DNA of 64,000 nt from JAWKTT01 sp041398965 (GTDB taxonomy: Bacteria > Planctomycetota > Planctomycetia > Planctomycetales > Planctomycetaceae), in NCBI GenBank assembly GCA_041398965.1, contig JAWKTT010000018.1, positions 1-64,000 on the forward strand, in the 5' to 3' direction. A program made the translations under genes and the position numbers. Within the stretch, counting starts at the first letter, position 1; each line of letters starts with the position of its first letter. This document shows positions 44,941-55,728 of this stretch, piece after piece. The notes below the pieces were generated by a model. That model had not been told where the DNA came from. It saw nothing but the letters and a program-made list of their open reading frames with translations, and made no database searches.

Positions 44941-46407
44941 ATGGAGCATCGTGAAAAACTCAACCAGTCGGCCCCCCTTGATCGAATTGTGGCTCAAACG
45001 AATGCTGACAGATTGGTCGCTCGGCATTCCAGCAACCGACATCGTTGGGGGCAGCCGGTGCGACACATTGCATTGTCTTTCGGGCGACTCGCTGTTGCCA
45101 TTTGCTTTCTGCTGGGGATAACGGCTCGTGAAGGTGCGGCCCAGTTTAATGGGGGCGGGATCGCGATTGATGCGGAAGGTGTCGTAACCTCTTTCGTCCC
45201 GAACGAGTCGCCGCGCGTCCGTGAACGACGAATGAGAGCCTTTGCCGAGGAGCAACTGTCTGAGGATCTCCGCGTTTCGACACCGCTCCGGAAGGTCTCG
45301 TTGAAGCAGTTGGAGATGCAGATTCAGGCGGCAATCAATGCAAAAATGCCACTCTCCGATGACGTCAAATCCATTTATGGTCTGCAACGTATCGACTACA
45401 TTTTCGTCGACGCTGAAAAGCTTGATGTCCTCATTGCCGGTCCGGCGGAAGCGTTCGCCCCCAATGCCGAAGGTCGCATGGTCGGCCTCACGACAGGTCG
45501 TCCGACGTTGCGACTCGACGACTTCATTGTCGCACTGCGGGGGATCTATCTACGACGCGAGATGATGAGCGTCTCAATCGACCCCGAGCCGAAAAGGCTC
45601 GCCGAGATGCAAGCGTATCTGGCCAACAACAGTGTCGTGAATTCCAAAGCGGAGTCGCTTGAACGGTTTCAAACGCTGGCAAGAATCCTCGGTCTCCAGA
45701 ACATTACGCTCACCGGAGTGCCGGAGAATTCTCACTTTGCGATAAATCTGGTGGAGGCAGATTATCGAATGAAGCGGATGGCGATGGGGGTGGACAAGTC
45801 CCCTGTCCCACGGATTAAGAGTCACCTGGCTCATGCGAAGCCGGGTGGAGACTCGTTGCAACGCTGGTGGTTCATTCCCCTTTACGATCCGATCGAGACC
45901 GATGCTGCCGAATTGACTTTTCGGCTGTCGGGGCAACGCTGTCAGTTGTTGGCTCAGCAAGAGTGGGTTGACGCCGCTGGTCGCCGATCCGACGCCACCA
46001 CCACGCGAGCCTCGACTGAGAAGTTCGCCGAAGACTTCACGAAGTATTTCGACGATCTTGCCAAGGAGGCTCCGGTCTTCGCCACGTTGCAGAATGAGTT
46101 CGACCTTGCTGTGCTTGCGGCGATCCTCAAGTCGCAACGAATTCCACAACGGATCGACTGGAAGATGGACCTGTTGCTGAACTCAAACGATATCCCGATG
46201 GAGGCGTTTCCCACGCCGAAGTTCGTCCCGTCGGTCGCGATGGGGAAAGTCACGGCGCGAACGGCAGTCGGAGCGGTTGGCGGCGTCACGCTCAATCCGA
46301 TGGATGTTGTGGAAAAGGGCTTTGGTCGTACTCAGAGTGCCGCCCTCGAGGCCGTCCGCGCCAAGGCGACATCAAATCCCTCGAATCGACTTGGATGGTG
46401 GGATTGA
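44941..46407 (+). CDS. DUF1598 domain protein (planctomycete type), secreted
   Basis: Planctomycete-specific family; the conserved part includes NGGGIAIDAEGVVTSF, LEMQIQAAINAKMPLSDDVKSI, LDVLIAGPAEAF and TLTGVPENSHFAINLVEADYRMKRM. A signal peptide is visible at about residues 44-68 (SFGRLAVAICFLLGITAREG). The first 40 residues are therefore probably not part of the protein; GTG at 45058 (VRHIALSFG...) would give a normal signal sequence. Function is unknown. Divergent from the SGNH-DUF1080 gene across 190 bp and followed by a zinc-ribbon membrane protein. Confidence 0.85.
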   Translation: MEHREKLNQSAPLDRIVAQTNADRLVARHSSNRHRWGQPVRHIALSFGRLAVAICFLLGITAREGAAQFNGGGIAIDAEGVVTSFVPNESPRVRERRMRAFAEEQLSEDLRVSTPLRKVSLKQLEMQIQAAINAKMPLSDDVKSIYGLQRIDYIFVDAEKLDVLIAGPAEAFAPNAEGRMVGLTTGRPTLRLDDFIVALRGIYLRREMMSVSIDPEPKRLAEMQAYLANNSVVNSKAESLERFQTLARILGLQNITLTGVPENSHFAINLVEADYRMKRMAMGVDKSPVPRIKSHLAHAKPGGDSLQRWWFIPLYDPIETDAAELTFRLSGQRCQLLAQQEWVDAAGRRSDATTTRASTEKFAEDFTKYFDDLAKEAPVFATLQNEFDLAVLAAILKSQRIPQRIDWKMDLLLNSNDIPMEAFPTPKFVPSVAMGKVTARTAVGAVGGVTLNPMDVVEKGFGRTQSAALEAVRAKATSNPSNRLGWWD

Positions 46408-46530
46408 TCGCAAATCGATCTTGCGTTTCTTGCCGAGTTACCCAAGAATCCCCCCATGATGAGTTAGAGCGGTTCGCGCATGGTGTGCGGCTCGATTTGC
46501 ATTCCCTTCTAATTGAGTGGGATCACAAGG

Positions 46531-47529
46531 ATGTGGTGCCCCCATTGTCAGGCCGATCTGGCCAGTGAAATCTCTGCCGATGGGCAGTCGATGCTCTGCA
46601 CCTCCTGTTCGCAGGAGATTCGGAAGGTGTTCGCGCCGAGCCTGCATCCGGAGACGCAAAACGCTCGCGAGTTACTGAGTCGCTGGGCGTCGGAAGACCT
46701 CTTTAGCGACGATGGGGACGCTATACCCGAAGAGCTTCCACCTGTTGCTCCTGAGATTCCCGTCTCCAAGAGTGCCTCGCCACCACGAACGATCAAGCCC
46801 ACTCGTGACACCAGTGCCGATGACAAATTCGCAGGTCGCCCCGCTTCTGGAGACCCGTCGAATCGTGCTCGCCCGGCTCCCGAATCCAGTAAGCCGAAGT
46901 TCCGCATCGATTCGGCCCATCCCAGTGAACATGCTCCGGCAACCCCACCTCGATCAACGCCCCGTCGACCTTCGCAACTGGCAGGAGTCGGCCACGACTC
47001 GACTGCTGACCACGAGCATCATCAGACCAATCATCGGGGCAACCACAAGCAACAACACCATGCTAGTCAAACGTCGAATGGTCGTCGTCATGACTCGGCT
47101 CATGCGGTTGTCGGCACGCCACACTTTGACGTCCAACGCTTTGCGCGTCCCGAAGGTGTCCCCGGAAAAGGGGAGTCCCTTTGGGGGCAACTCCTCGCGT
47201 ATGCTGGCGTCGCTGTGCTGACGGTTGGAACGGTTCTTGTGTTGTATGGTCACTTTGGCGGCGTCGAGAATTACTCGTCGACCGGTTGGCTCGTTGCCAC
47301 CGGTGGCCAGATGCTGCTGATGCTGGGCGTCGTTACGCTTATCTCCGGCGGGATGCAACAGACAACTCACGAAGTGACCGAACGTGTCCAATACATCGGT
47401 GAACGGATGATCCGAATCGAGCAGTCGACTCAGGACATCCTCCGTGGCCCGCACTTCCTTCGTGACACTTCCGAGGAACAGGTCCCGACCACGCAAACAC
47501 GCTATCAGGACGACGCCGAACCGTCATGA
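46531..47529 (+). CDS. Zinc-ribbon plus membrane protein, uncharacterised
   Basis: The start MWCPHCQADLASE at ATG 46531 is typical of planctomycete zinc-ribbon proteins and is preferred over the in-frame TTG at 46513. CPHC and CTSC form the zinc ribbon (about residues 3-27). A long low-complexity Pro/Ser/His-rich region (about 70-210) follows, then two membrane helices (about 225-250 and 262-282), and a C-terminal helix TTHEVTERVQYIGERMIRIEQS. No enzyme motif. Role unknown. Its end overlaps the convergent truA stop by 6 bp. Confidence 0.78.
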   Translation: MWCPHCQADLASEISADGQSMLCTSCSQEIRKVFAPSLHPETQNARELLSRWASEDLFSDDGDAIPEELPPVAPEIPVSKSASPPRTIKPTRDTSADDKFAGRPASGDPSNRARPAPESSKPKFRIDSAHPSEHAPATPPRSTPRRPSQLAGVGHDSTADHEHHQTNHRGNHKQQHHASQTSNGRRHDSAHAVVGTPHFDVQRFARPEGVPGKGESLWGQLLAYAGVAVLTVGTVLVLYGHFGGVENYSSTGWLVATGGQMLLMLGVVTLISGGMQQTTHEVTERVQYIGERMIRIEQSTQDILRGPHFLRDTSEEQVPTTQTRYQDDAEPS

Positions 47530-48423
47530 TTGGTTCACTCCACCGGCCTCTTGTGGGTAATGCACCTGCACAAGGTAGAGACCGTGAGCGGGGGCGGTCT
47601 CGCCTGCTTGTGAGCGATTCTGTGCCTCAATAATCGTCCGCATGCGAGTGACGGGCCACTGGCCGATGCCGATCTTGTAGAGTGTCCCGGTGATGGCTCG
47701 GACCATGTTGTAGAGAAAACCGTCCGCTTCGACCTCGAACGCCAGAAGTCGGCTGGAAAGCTCAATCTTCGGTGTCGGTGACCGCGAACCTGTTGGCTCA
47801 TGCGACGTCTGTTCGCAGTGGGCCGGCGGCGCAGTCGCGGTGTCGGGGAACGTCAGGAGAGAACGAGGTTCCCAGCCAGGCCACTGAGCGAGTGGGATGA
47901 TGCGTGCATCGCGAATCGTGCGGATGCTGGTCGCACGGTTCGGCCAGTGCGATTCGAAGCAGCGAAAGTCGTGTGTCCCTAACAACGACTGGGCCGCGTC
48001 GTGCATCGCAGCGACATCGAGCGACTGTCCGATCCGCCAGGCGTATCGACCTAAGAAGGGATCGTTGACCTCACTCAACTGCATGAGATAGCGGTAACGT
48101 TTCGAGGTGGCGGAATAGGTGGAATGAAACTCTGCGGGAACCTCACATGAAGAGAGTACAACAACATCTTCGGGTAACCGAGTCTGCAAGGCACGGCGAA
48201 AGCGTTCCGCTGGGATGCTGGATGATGTGAGAAAGTTCGCGACCTGAGCAAGTGCATGCACCCCGGCATCGGTGCGCCCGGCCGACATCAGACGGACGGA
48301 CTCTCCGGTCGTTTTGAGGATGGCCTGTTCGACAACCTCCTGTACCGTGCGGGCGTTGTTTTGCACCTGCCATCCGGCAAACCGCGTCCCATCGTAGGCC
48401 AGCCTCAAGGCGATGTTCCGCAT
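47524..48423 (-). CDS. truA: tRNA pseudouridine synthase A
   Basis: Modifies uridines 38-40 in tRNA anticodon arms. The catalytic Asp is in AGRTDAGVHALAQVANF. The early strand LAYDGTRFAGWQVQ and the central RYRYLMQL also match, as does the final FLYNMVRAITGTLYKIG. About 299 residues is 40 longer than average because of an insert of roughly 40 residues (PPAHCEQTSHEPTGS and around). ATG 48423. The stop is convergent and overlaps the zinc-ribbon gene. Confidence 0.96.
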   Translation of the reverse strand: MRNIALRLAYDGTRFAGWQVQNNARTVQEVVEQAILKTTGESVRLMSAGRTDAGVHALAQVANFLTSSSIPAERFRRALQTRLPEDVVVLSSCEVPAEFHSTYSATSKRYRYLMQLSEVNDPFLGRYAWRIGQSLDVAAMHDAAQSLLGTHDFRCFESHWPNRATSIRTIRDARIIPLAQWPGWEPRSLLTFPDTATAPPAHCEQTSHEPTGSRSPTPKIELSSRLLAFEVEADGFLYNMVRAITGTLYKIGIGQWPVTRMRTIIEAQNRSQAGETAPAHGLYLVQVHYPQEAGGVNQS

Positions 48424-48570
48424 AGGTCGAGATCAAGTCGCAAGTAATGTGGTGGGATGAATTCGGGGGCAGTTCACTCGATGAGTCGAAGTATGTCAGA
48501 TCAGCCCAAGCCCTGCGACTGCGTCGCTGGGAACGGACCACTTCTCGTGAAAATATTCGCACCGAAATCG

Positions 48571-49596
48571 TCACGACACCTCATCGCGGGCGACCATTTG
48601 GTGGGTGGCTTGCGATGGAGAGAAGAGCTGTTCGATCAGTCCCCGTTCGCTGACGAGTCCGAGAACAGTACCATCGGGACCAACAACTGCTGCCGTTGTC
48701 ACAGATTTGGCATGGAGCTGACGCAATGCTTCGAGCTTCGACGAGCCGACGGGAAGCCGGGGCATGACTCTCTTGCACGAGGTTAAAGGACGGGTGGTCG
48801 TCGCCACCTCCGACACGAGATAGTACGCATACCAGTCGTCGGGGCGTCCGAGTTGGGCACGGCAGACGGCGACAATCGCCACGCCGTATTTCTTGGCGAA
48901 ACGTAACACCTCGTCACGATTTGCCGAATCATCAACGCCAAAGACTCGAGCCGAGGGAGTCATTGTGGTATCGACTGCTTGCGTTGCAATCTGCAAGACC
49001 CCGTTCGCCAGGCGACTCTGGGCGGTGGTCAACACTCCCTCGTGATGGCCATGTCCAAGCATCTGCACCAGTCGACTTCGCCCCAAGAGCAATTCCATCG
49101 GGCGACTGACGGTGCCGGAGACCCGCTCCAACAGGCGATTGAGTTGCACAAGTGGCCACGTCAGCGGCAGCGTGAGCCAGAAGACTAATCGAAACAACCA
49201 GACCTCACGCTCCATTAACGCCATGGGAGACCGGTAGTAGATGTTCTTGGGCAACAGTTCACCGAAGAGGAAGATGATCGGCGAAACAAAAAGCGTCGCC
49301 CCCACTTCGAGCAAGTCGGTTGTGCGACTGAAAAGCCAGACCACACCTAAGCCAATGGACATGGTGGTGATGTAGTTCGCGATGTTGTTCCCCACGAGTG
49401 TCGTTGCGACAAAGTAGGCGGGGTGCCTTGCGAACCATAAGAGGTGCTGGGCGGCACGCTCTCCAGACTGGGCGTCAATCCCCAACCGGGGGAGACTAAG
49501 TCGATAAAACCCAGTCTCCGATCCGCTAAAAAAGGCCGACGCCCTCAGACCAACGAGGAACAACCCGACGATCAGCAGTAGTTCCAACCAATCCAT
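48571..49596 (-). CDS. DUF21/CBS-domain membrane protein (CNNM/CorC family)
   Basis: Probable Mg2+ or other divalent-cation transporter or channel of the CNNM/CorC-like family. The DUF21 part has FFSGSETGFYRLSLPRLGID near the N-terminus, IANYITTMSIGL, and FGELLPKNIYYRSP (about 117-130), with four membrane helices. The C-terminal half holds CBS domains (VDTTMTPSARVFGVDDSANRD and the final VVGPDGTVLGLVSERGLIEQL). ATG 49596 has GGAGAGGAC just upstream and is preferred over 49611. About 341 residues; no CorC_HlyC C-terminal domain is seen, so it is a short form. It follows the FHA/PQQ gene by 59 bp. Confidence 0.88.
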   Translation of the reverse strand: MDWLELLLIVGLFLVGLRASAFFSGSETGFYRLSLPRLGIDAQSGERAAQHLLWFARHPAYFVATTLVGNNIANYITTMSIGLGVVWLFSRTTDLLEVGATLFVSPIIFLFGELLPKNIYYRSPMALMEREVWLFRLVFWLTLPLTWPLVQLNRLLERVSGTVSRPMELLLGRSRLVQMLGHGHHEGVLTTAQSRLANGVLQIATQAVDTTMTPSARVFGVDDSANRDEVLRFAKKYGVAIVAVCRAQLGRPDDWYAYYLVSEVATTTRPLTSCKRVMPRLPVGSSKLEALRQLHAKSVTTAAVVGPDGTVLGLVSERGLIEQLFSPSQATHQMVARDEVS

Positions 49597-49655
49597 GTCC
49601 TCTCCGCTCATCGTCTCGATTCAATCTGCCGTAGTCCTCGCAACTGCGAGATCGT

Positions 49656-52600
49656 TCAATTCTTGAGAAGTTCGGTGATCTTGGCGAGGCTACCATCCAG
49701 CAGGTTGAGATACAGGTCTGTTCCGACAAGATAGGGGCCAGAGTTGAGTGCTCCGCCAGATTCGATCGTTTTCTTGACTTCGCCGGTTACTGGATCAAGT
49801 GCAAGGAGACGTCCATCGGCGACGGGAACCAGAAGTTGCCCTTCATGCAACAACGGGGAACCGGCGAGACTCGAACCATCCAGAGGCAGTTTCCAGAGTT
49901 CTCCCAGCGTTGCATCTACTTTGAGGCAATGAAGTGTGCCGTCGCCAGTCTCGACGAAGACGGTGTCGTTGACCATTTGGATATTGCTGGCGATCGATTT
50001 CAGTTGAGCCTTCGCGAACGGTTCGAGTCCCTCGGCCTTCAACAGATGCAGTGTTCCAGTCGCATCGGCAAGAGCGACCAAGGTGCCGTTGGTCGCTCCC
50101 TGCAACAGGACAGGACTTCCGAGCGAGATGGTTGCGGCGGAGTTGAGAAAGTGACGTGGCGATGACTGATGCCGTATGAGATGGACCGTGCCGTTCTTCA
50201 AAACCGCGACACAGTCGGTTGCATTCACGGCGAACACCTGCGACCAGACGGCGTCGTCGCCAGCATCGGTCGGCAGCGTGAAGTCTTCGACTCGGGGTTG
50301 CCCGGAAGTGATCGAGACCATCGAGAGTCGACCTTTTAGGGGAATGAGAACTCGTGTCCCCATTGCCACGGGGGGCGTCTGGGGAACGTCATCCAGAGAG
50401 ACGAAGCGGTCGATTCGTCCGAGACGATTGAGAATCCACATCTTGGGATTGTCACCTCCGGCTGCCACTGCCAATTGCCCCTTGGGCAAGGGGACAGCCA
50501 CCAGCGGGGTTTTGACCGATTCATCAATGGGCAAGCGTTCCGCTCCGTCTGACTGAATCCCCCCAGTGGCGAGTCGATCGGCCATGAGTCGAAACACCTG
50601 CCCCGCCTCGTTCGCCACAATCATCGAAGAGGCATCGGTCTCGTTGACGCTCAACGCCAGAACGCGGGCACCGAGCACCACTTGCGTGTCGCTGTCGAGT
50701 TCGTCTCGTTCTATTCTTGTGACCGTAACAGCATCGGCGTAGACACTTCGGCGACCGTTAAACAGTCGACGGTCGATATATTGCAATGGCTGCGAAGCAA
50801 TGCCGACTGCCACAACTTTCTGATCGGGAGTGAGTCCATCGCCACTGAGTTGCAAACGACGGACGGCACTGCATGACATCCAGACCTGACGATCTGGTCC
50901 GGTCGACAAATAGATCGGACTCTTACGACCATCCGGTTCTTGATAGAACGGTCCCAACGAGAGTTTCTCTTGCCCTGGTTCTTCGGACAGAGTAAAGGCC
51001 GAAACCATCTCGCCGGAGGAGGGGACGAACAAGTCGCGTCCACGTATCACTGGAGGATCAAGGATAAGGCCGGGGACGTTCTGTTTTGCCACTTCGACGA
51101 TCGGCCCGTCACCCTGCCAGGCGTCAAACAGCCTCAATGTCGCCGTCCCCTTGGAGGATTCGTTTTGACACATCAACAAGTAGGAACGGGCCGCGAGCAA
51201 CGGTGTGGCAACCGATCCGAAGGGGTGAGCGGTATAATCCACTCGCACGCACTCCAACGGGATCAGCGACAGGATGTAGACCATCTCCGCCGCACCTGTG
51301 ACGATGAGGCGTTGGGGACGATCTTCGCCTTCCATTTGCAAGGGTGTTGGAGTGGAAATCGCCTGAGCAAACTTCAGTGACGCAGTTCGTTTACCCGTTT
51401 GGGCGTCGATCCGAATCAACTCTCCACTCTCGGTTGGAAGAAAGACCTGTCCACCCAACAGGAGGGGGGCAGAACTCGCCCTGTCGCCAATCGACTGTCG
51501 CCAGATGAGTTCCCCAGTATTCTGGTTGACGGAGACCAACTCTTGACGGCGCGTGTCGAACAACAGCGCCGCACCATTGGCAGTATCGCTGATTGGGAAG
51601 AACGGGGTGCGAACACCAATCGATCGTCGCCAGATCGCCTGTCCCGTCGTCGTGTCGATCCCATAGCAACAGTCTTGGGCCAACGCACAGACCGCTGTCC
51701 CCACGGAGACTTCATCTGTTCGACTTCGAGCATGAAACACCGGTGTGAGTGTCGGCGGGATTGTGGCGACAGCCTCCATGGTTTCGGCATCCGCCTCGTC
51801 TTCGTCGCGTTTCACTTGCTTCATTTCGGCCTGCAAGATGCTCGTCAAAAGAGCCCGCGTTTTGGTGTCGGTTTTGAGTTCCGGATAACGACTCACCAAG
51901 TCTCGCCAAGCCTTGATGGCGGCAATGGTGTCCGATTTGTTCAAGCTGGCAGCTACGGAGTTGTTCGTTTGTTGCTGTGTTTGATACTTGAGGATCGCCG
52001 CCTGCGAGGCTCGCTTGGCCTTCTCGATCTGGGCCACCTGTTCCTCGGGCTTGAGTGCCGCGTCGAGGTTCGCTGCCTTAAAGAGCGTTCTTGCCTTGTC
52101 AGAAACCTCCAATAGAGTCGTGGCCTTTTCGATATTGGCTCGCTCGGCCCCGGCCCGTTCCGCGGCTCCCAGCGCGATGACTCGTGCCCGTTCCGCGATG
52201 TTGCCCGCCTGGTCCTCGAAAGGTTTGCCATGCTCAGCGAGGTTTCGCTTCAACTCGTCGATCTTCTCCAACCCCAGCGGGTAGTCTTTATTCACGAAGA
52301 CGATTTGGTCCAATTCCGCCATCCCCAGCAAGACGTCGGCATTCTTACGGAGTTCGTGCTTGGGATAGTCGAGCGTGAACTTTTTGAGGGCTTGGATCGC
52401 CTCTCCATACTTCTTGGCCTCGTATGGCTCGGCTCCTTGGGCGAAAGCGGTCTCGATGTCGGTTCGCGACGCCATGTAATAGAACACAAAGGCGACCAGT
52501 GTCAGGATGGCAGCGCCTCCTCCCAGTCCTAGAATCAGAGGGGACCGGATCGTGTCCTCTTCGCCCGGACGAACACGACGATGCCGCATCGCTTCGCGAA

Positions 52601-53300
52601 CCTTGCTCCGATCCTTACTCGAACTCCCGCTTGACCGTGAGGGCTGAAGCTCGTCCGATCCCGCATCAACCTTCTTTCCGCGATCCGGAGGATCGGCCCC
52701 CTTGGAAGAACTTCGACCGGCAGGGGGCGGTGAGTTGTCCTCTTCGTATTCGACGAAGTCGTCCCCTTCGTCGTCGAACAGATCGCTTTCGTTCATCGGA
52801 GATTCGGCATCTCCGCCGGCAAGTGCCGCAAGGGCATCCCAGCTTGGTTCGCCCGGAGCGTCTCCTGCGTCCTCTTTCTGTTTCTTTCCTTTGCTCGGTT
52901 TTCCTGCAGACGTCTGTTTACCGCGAGCCTCCTTGACCGTTGGTTCGAGATCTTCGGCCCCCTTGAGCCCTGTTGTGTCATTCGACTCATTCGCGCTTTC
53001 CGGTCCGTCTCCTGGTGCGGTCCGGTAACGGATATCGACCGACCCAAACCGGAGCACGTCTCCCCCTTTCAAGGGGGACCGTTGCACAATGGTGCCATTG
53101 AGTTCGACCCCTTCGACACCCGCCGCGACAACTTCAAACCCGGTCTTGTTCCACGAAACCCGAGCGTGCATCATCTCGACCGCATCTTCGTCGACACAAA
53201 TGTCGTTCGTTCGATGGCTGCCGATCGTAATCGGCTGCTGCTTCGAGAGTTCATGACGTTCTACGTCACCGGTGAGATAGACTATTTCTAAATGAGCCAT
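49656..53300 (-). CDS. FHA-domain plus PQQ beta-propeller membrane protein
   Basis: 1214 residues. Residues 1-95 form an FHA (phosphothreonine-binding) domain: PITIGSHRTNDICVDEDAV, MMHARVSW, ELNGTIV. An acidic/Ser-rich linker (96-253) leads to one membrane helix at about 254-277. Helical TPR-like repeats follow (about 280-500; YEAKKYGEAIQALKKFTLDYP). The rest (about 530-1214) is a PQQ-like/BamB-like beta-propeller with repeated elements such as TTGQAIWRRSIG, NTGELIWRQSIG and DPVTGEVKK. The FHA end would be cytosolic and the propeller extracytoplasmic. The neighbours are two ExbD genes and ExbB. The FHA domain hints at Ser/Thr-kinase regulation. Confidence 0.85.
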   Translation of the reverse strand: MAHLEIVYLTGDVERHELSKQQPITIGSHRTNDICVDEDAVEMMHARVSWNKTGFEVVAAGVEGVELNGTIVQRSPLKGGDVLRFGSVDIRYRTAPGDGPESANESNDTTGLKGAEDLEPTVKEARGKQTSAGKPSKGKKQKEDAGDAPGEPSWDALAALAGGDAESPMNESDLFDDEGDDFVEYEEDNSPPPAGRSSSKGADPPDRGKKVDAGSDELQPSRSSGSSSKDRSKVREAMRHRRVRPGEEDTIRSPLILGLGGGAAILTLVAFVFYYMASRTDIETAFAQGAEPYEAKKYGEAIQALKKFTLDYPKHELRKNADVLLGMAELDQIVFVNKDYPLGLEKIDELKRNLAEHGKPFEDQAGNIAERARVIALGAAERAGAERANIEKATTLLEVSDKARTLFKAANLDAALKPEEQVAQIEKAKRASQAAILKYQTQQQTNNSVAASLNKSDTIAAIKAWRDLVSRYPELKTDTKTRALLTSILQAEMKQVKRDEDEADAETMEAVATIPPTLTPVFHARSRTDEVSVGTAVCALAQDCCYGIDTTTGQAIWRRSIGVRTPFFPISDTANGAALLFDTRRQELVSVNQNTGELIWRQSIGDRASSAPLLLGGQVFLPTESGELIRIDAQTGKRTASLKFAQAISTPTPLQMEGEDRPQRLIVTGAAEMVYILSLIPLECVRVDYTAHPFGSVATPLLAARSYLLMCQNESSKGTATLRLFDAWQGDGPIVEVAKQNVPGLILDPPVIRGRDLFVPSSGEMVSAFTLSEEPGQEKLSLGPFYQEPDGRKSPIYLSTGPDRQVWMSCSAVRRLQLSGDGLTPDQKVVAVGIASQPLQYIDRRLFNGRRSVYADAVTVTRIERDELDSDTQVVLGARVLALSVNETDASSMIVANEAGQVFRLMADRLATGGIQSDGAERLPIDESVKTPLVAVPLPKGQLAVAAGGDNPKMWILNRLGRIDRFVSLDDVPQTPPVAMGTRVLIPLKGRLSMVSITSGQPRVEDFTLPTDAGDDAVWSQVFAVNATDCVAVLKNGTVHLIRHQSSPRHFLNSAATISLGSPVLLQGATNGTLVALADATGTLHLLKAEGLEPFAKAQLKSIASNIQMVNDTVFVETGDGTLHCLKVDATLGELWKLPLDGSSLAGSPLLHEGQLLVPVADGRLLALDPVTGEVKKTIESGGALNSGPYLVGTDLYLNLLDGSLAKITELLKN

Positions 53301-53347
53301 GCTGCTCTACAAAGTGGGCAAGTCAATGAAATTGGCAGATCGACAGA

Positions 53348-54280
<933 letters not shown>

Positions 54281-54357
54281 GGTTTACGCGAAGGTAAGTG
54301 CGAAGTGACTAGATAGGTCGGAACTCTTTCCGACGTGTGGTATCTCGAACTATGTGG

Positions 54358-54792
54358 TTATGACTTGTCTTTCACCGCGATGTAAAACTTGACATTCTCG
54401 CGGTCGGTGTCGTTGGCGGCTCGGGCGATCTCTTCCACAAAGCCCGACTGCACATACCGGTCCGCTTTGATGATGACCATTTCGGGGCTCTTCTCTCGAA
54501 CGTGAGCCGTCACTTGCTCGGGGGTGCAGGGGTTCTCTCGTTTTCCGTCCGAGAGGAATGCCGCTGGGGTGCCGTCATCGTCGAAGATGGTGATCATGAC
54601 GGCGTTCTTTGTTTCGATCCCGGCTCCATGCTTTGCGGTCGGTGGACGCAGGCTCCCTTCGGGTTTCATCGACGATGTGACCATGAAGAAGATGAGCAAC
54701 AGGAAGGTGCAGTCAATCATGGGGGTGATGTCCATTTCATCATCCTCAGGATTCCGCTTCTTCTTTTTTCCACCAAACATGCCGCTCGACAT
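54358..54792 (-). CDS. ExbD/TolR biopolymer transport protein
   Basis: Compact ExbD with an N-terminal basic segment KKKKRNPEDDEMD, a membrane helix with the conserved Asp (DITPMIDCTFLLLIFFM) and a short periplasmic domain. ATG 54792 is preferred over TTG 54807, which is the only upstream alternative. 144 residues. Sits between ExbB and the longer ExbD gene, so two ExbD types probably assemble with one ExbB in the same system. Confidence 0.92.
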   Translation of the reverse strand: MSSGMFGGKKKKRNPEDDEMDITPMIDCTFLLLIFFMVTSSMKPEGSLRPPTAKHGAGIETKNAVMITIFDDDGTPAAFLSDGKRENPCTPEQVTAHVREKSPEMVIIKADRYVQSGFVEEIARAANDTDRENVKFYIAVKDKS

Positions 54793-54921
54793 CTCGCTTG
54801 CTCCCAATGTGCTCAGTGGTCTCTTCGACTGTGATCTTTCTCGAACAGTTGAATGCGATTCGCGACGAACAGAACTCCTGTCTTCTGATCCCTCCTCATC
54901 AACTCATCTCATTTCGGGCCA

Positions 54922-55560
54922 TCATTCCTGCATGGCTGCTTCCAAGTCAGCGAGAAACTCGGAGAGATGTTCTTGTACCGAGTCGGTCAGCTTGCTGATG
55001 CGGACCTGAACCCACGCCCCGAGAATTGTGAGGGGGATGGCGATCGTCAGTCCGATGGCGGTCGTGTACAATGCGACCCCGATCTTGTCGGCCAGGTCGG
55101 CAGGGTTTACGCCCCCTTGTGATGAAGCACTTGCAATTGTCGCGAAGGACAAAATCATCCCGATGACCGTCCCCAGGAGCCCGAGCATCGGGGCAGTCTT
55201 CACCACGGTCCCGATCCAAGAGTGCCGGTATTGTAAGTCCGACAAAACCTCTCTCTCGAACTTTTCCGCCAGCATCTGCCGGAGCTTTGTTGGGCCGATC
55301 TGTCGATTCGCTAACGCGACGATGATCAACTGTGGAACGGCTTTGCTCCAATAGGGGGGGGTGTCGCATAATTCCGCGGCCCCATCGAAGTCCCGTTCGG
55401 TGAGTGAGTCCCGTATCTCGTCGAGAAACTCATCAGCGACCCGGCTGTTCGAGAACTTCTTCTGCCCGATCTTTCGAATCAGCAACACGGCACAGAACAA
55501 GGCGTACACCGTCGCGAGTCCCATCGCAACGTAAATCAGTTTATCGGCGATTTCCAACAT
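54922..55560 (-). CDS. MotA/TolQ/ExbB proton channel protein
   Basis: Integral membrane subunit forming the proton path with ExbD. Three helices can be read: about 6-28, TAPMLGLLGTVIGMILSFATIA (about 122-143) and IGVALYTTAIGLTIAIPLTILGAWV (about 160-184). The TAPMLGLLGTV-type core and the helical cytosolic loop between the first two are usual. 212 residues is near the ExbB norm. ATG 55560. The first gene downstream of an uncharacterised membrane protein and followed by both ExbD genes. Confidence 0.94.
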   Translation of the reverse strand: MLEIADKLIYVAMGLATVYALFCAVLLIRKIGQKKFSNSRVADEFLDEIRDSLTERDFDGAAELCDTPPYWSKAVPQLIIVALANRQIGPTKLRQMLAEKFEREVLSDLQYRHSWIGTVVKTAPMLGLLGTVIGMILSFATIASASSQGGVNPADLADKIGVALYTTAIGLTIAIPLTILGAWVQVRISKLTDSVQEHLSEFLADLEAAMQE

Positions 55561-55728
55561 GGGTCGAAGCTCTGGTCAAACGAGTCGGAGTGTGATGGGT
55601 TTAAGCAATGGAGTGCGTGTGGAAGTGAATGTCGATTGGGGTTATCGATGTCGTCGTGCTGATTCAGTCGTCCGTTCTGGTCCCGCGAGTAACCCCATAA
55701 GCGGCATTACACACGGAGGGGACCGCTC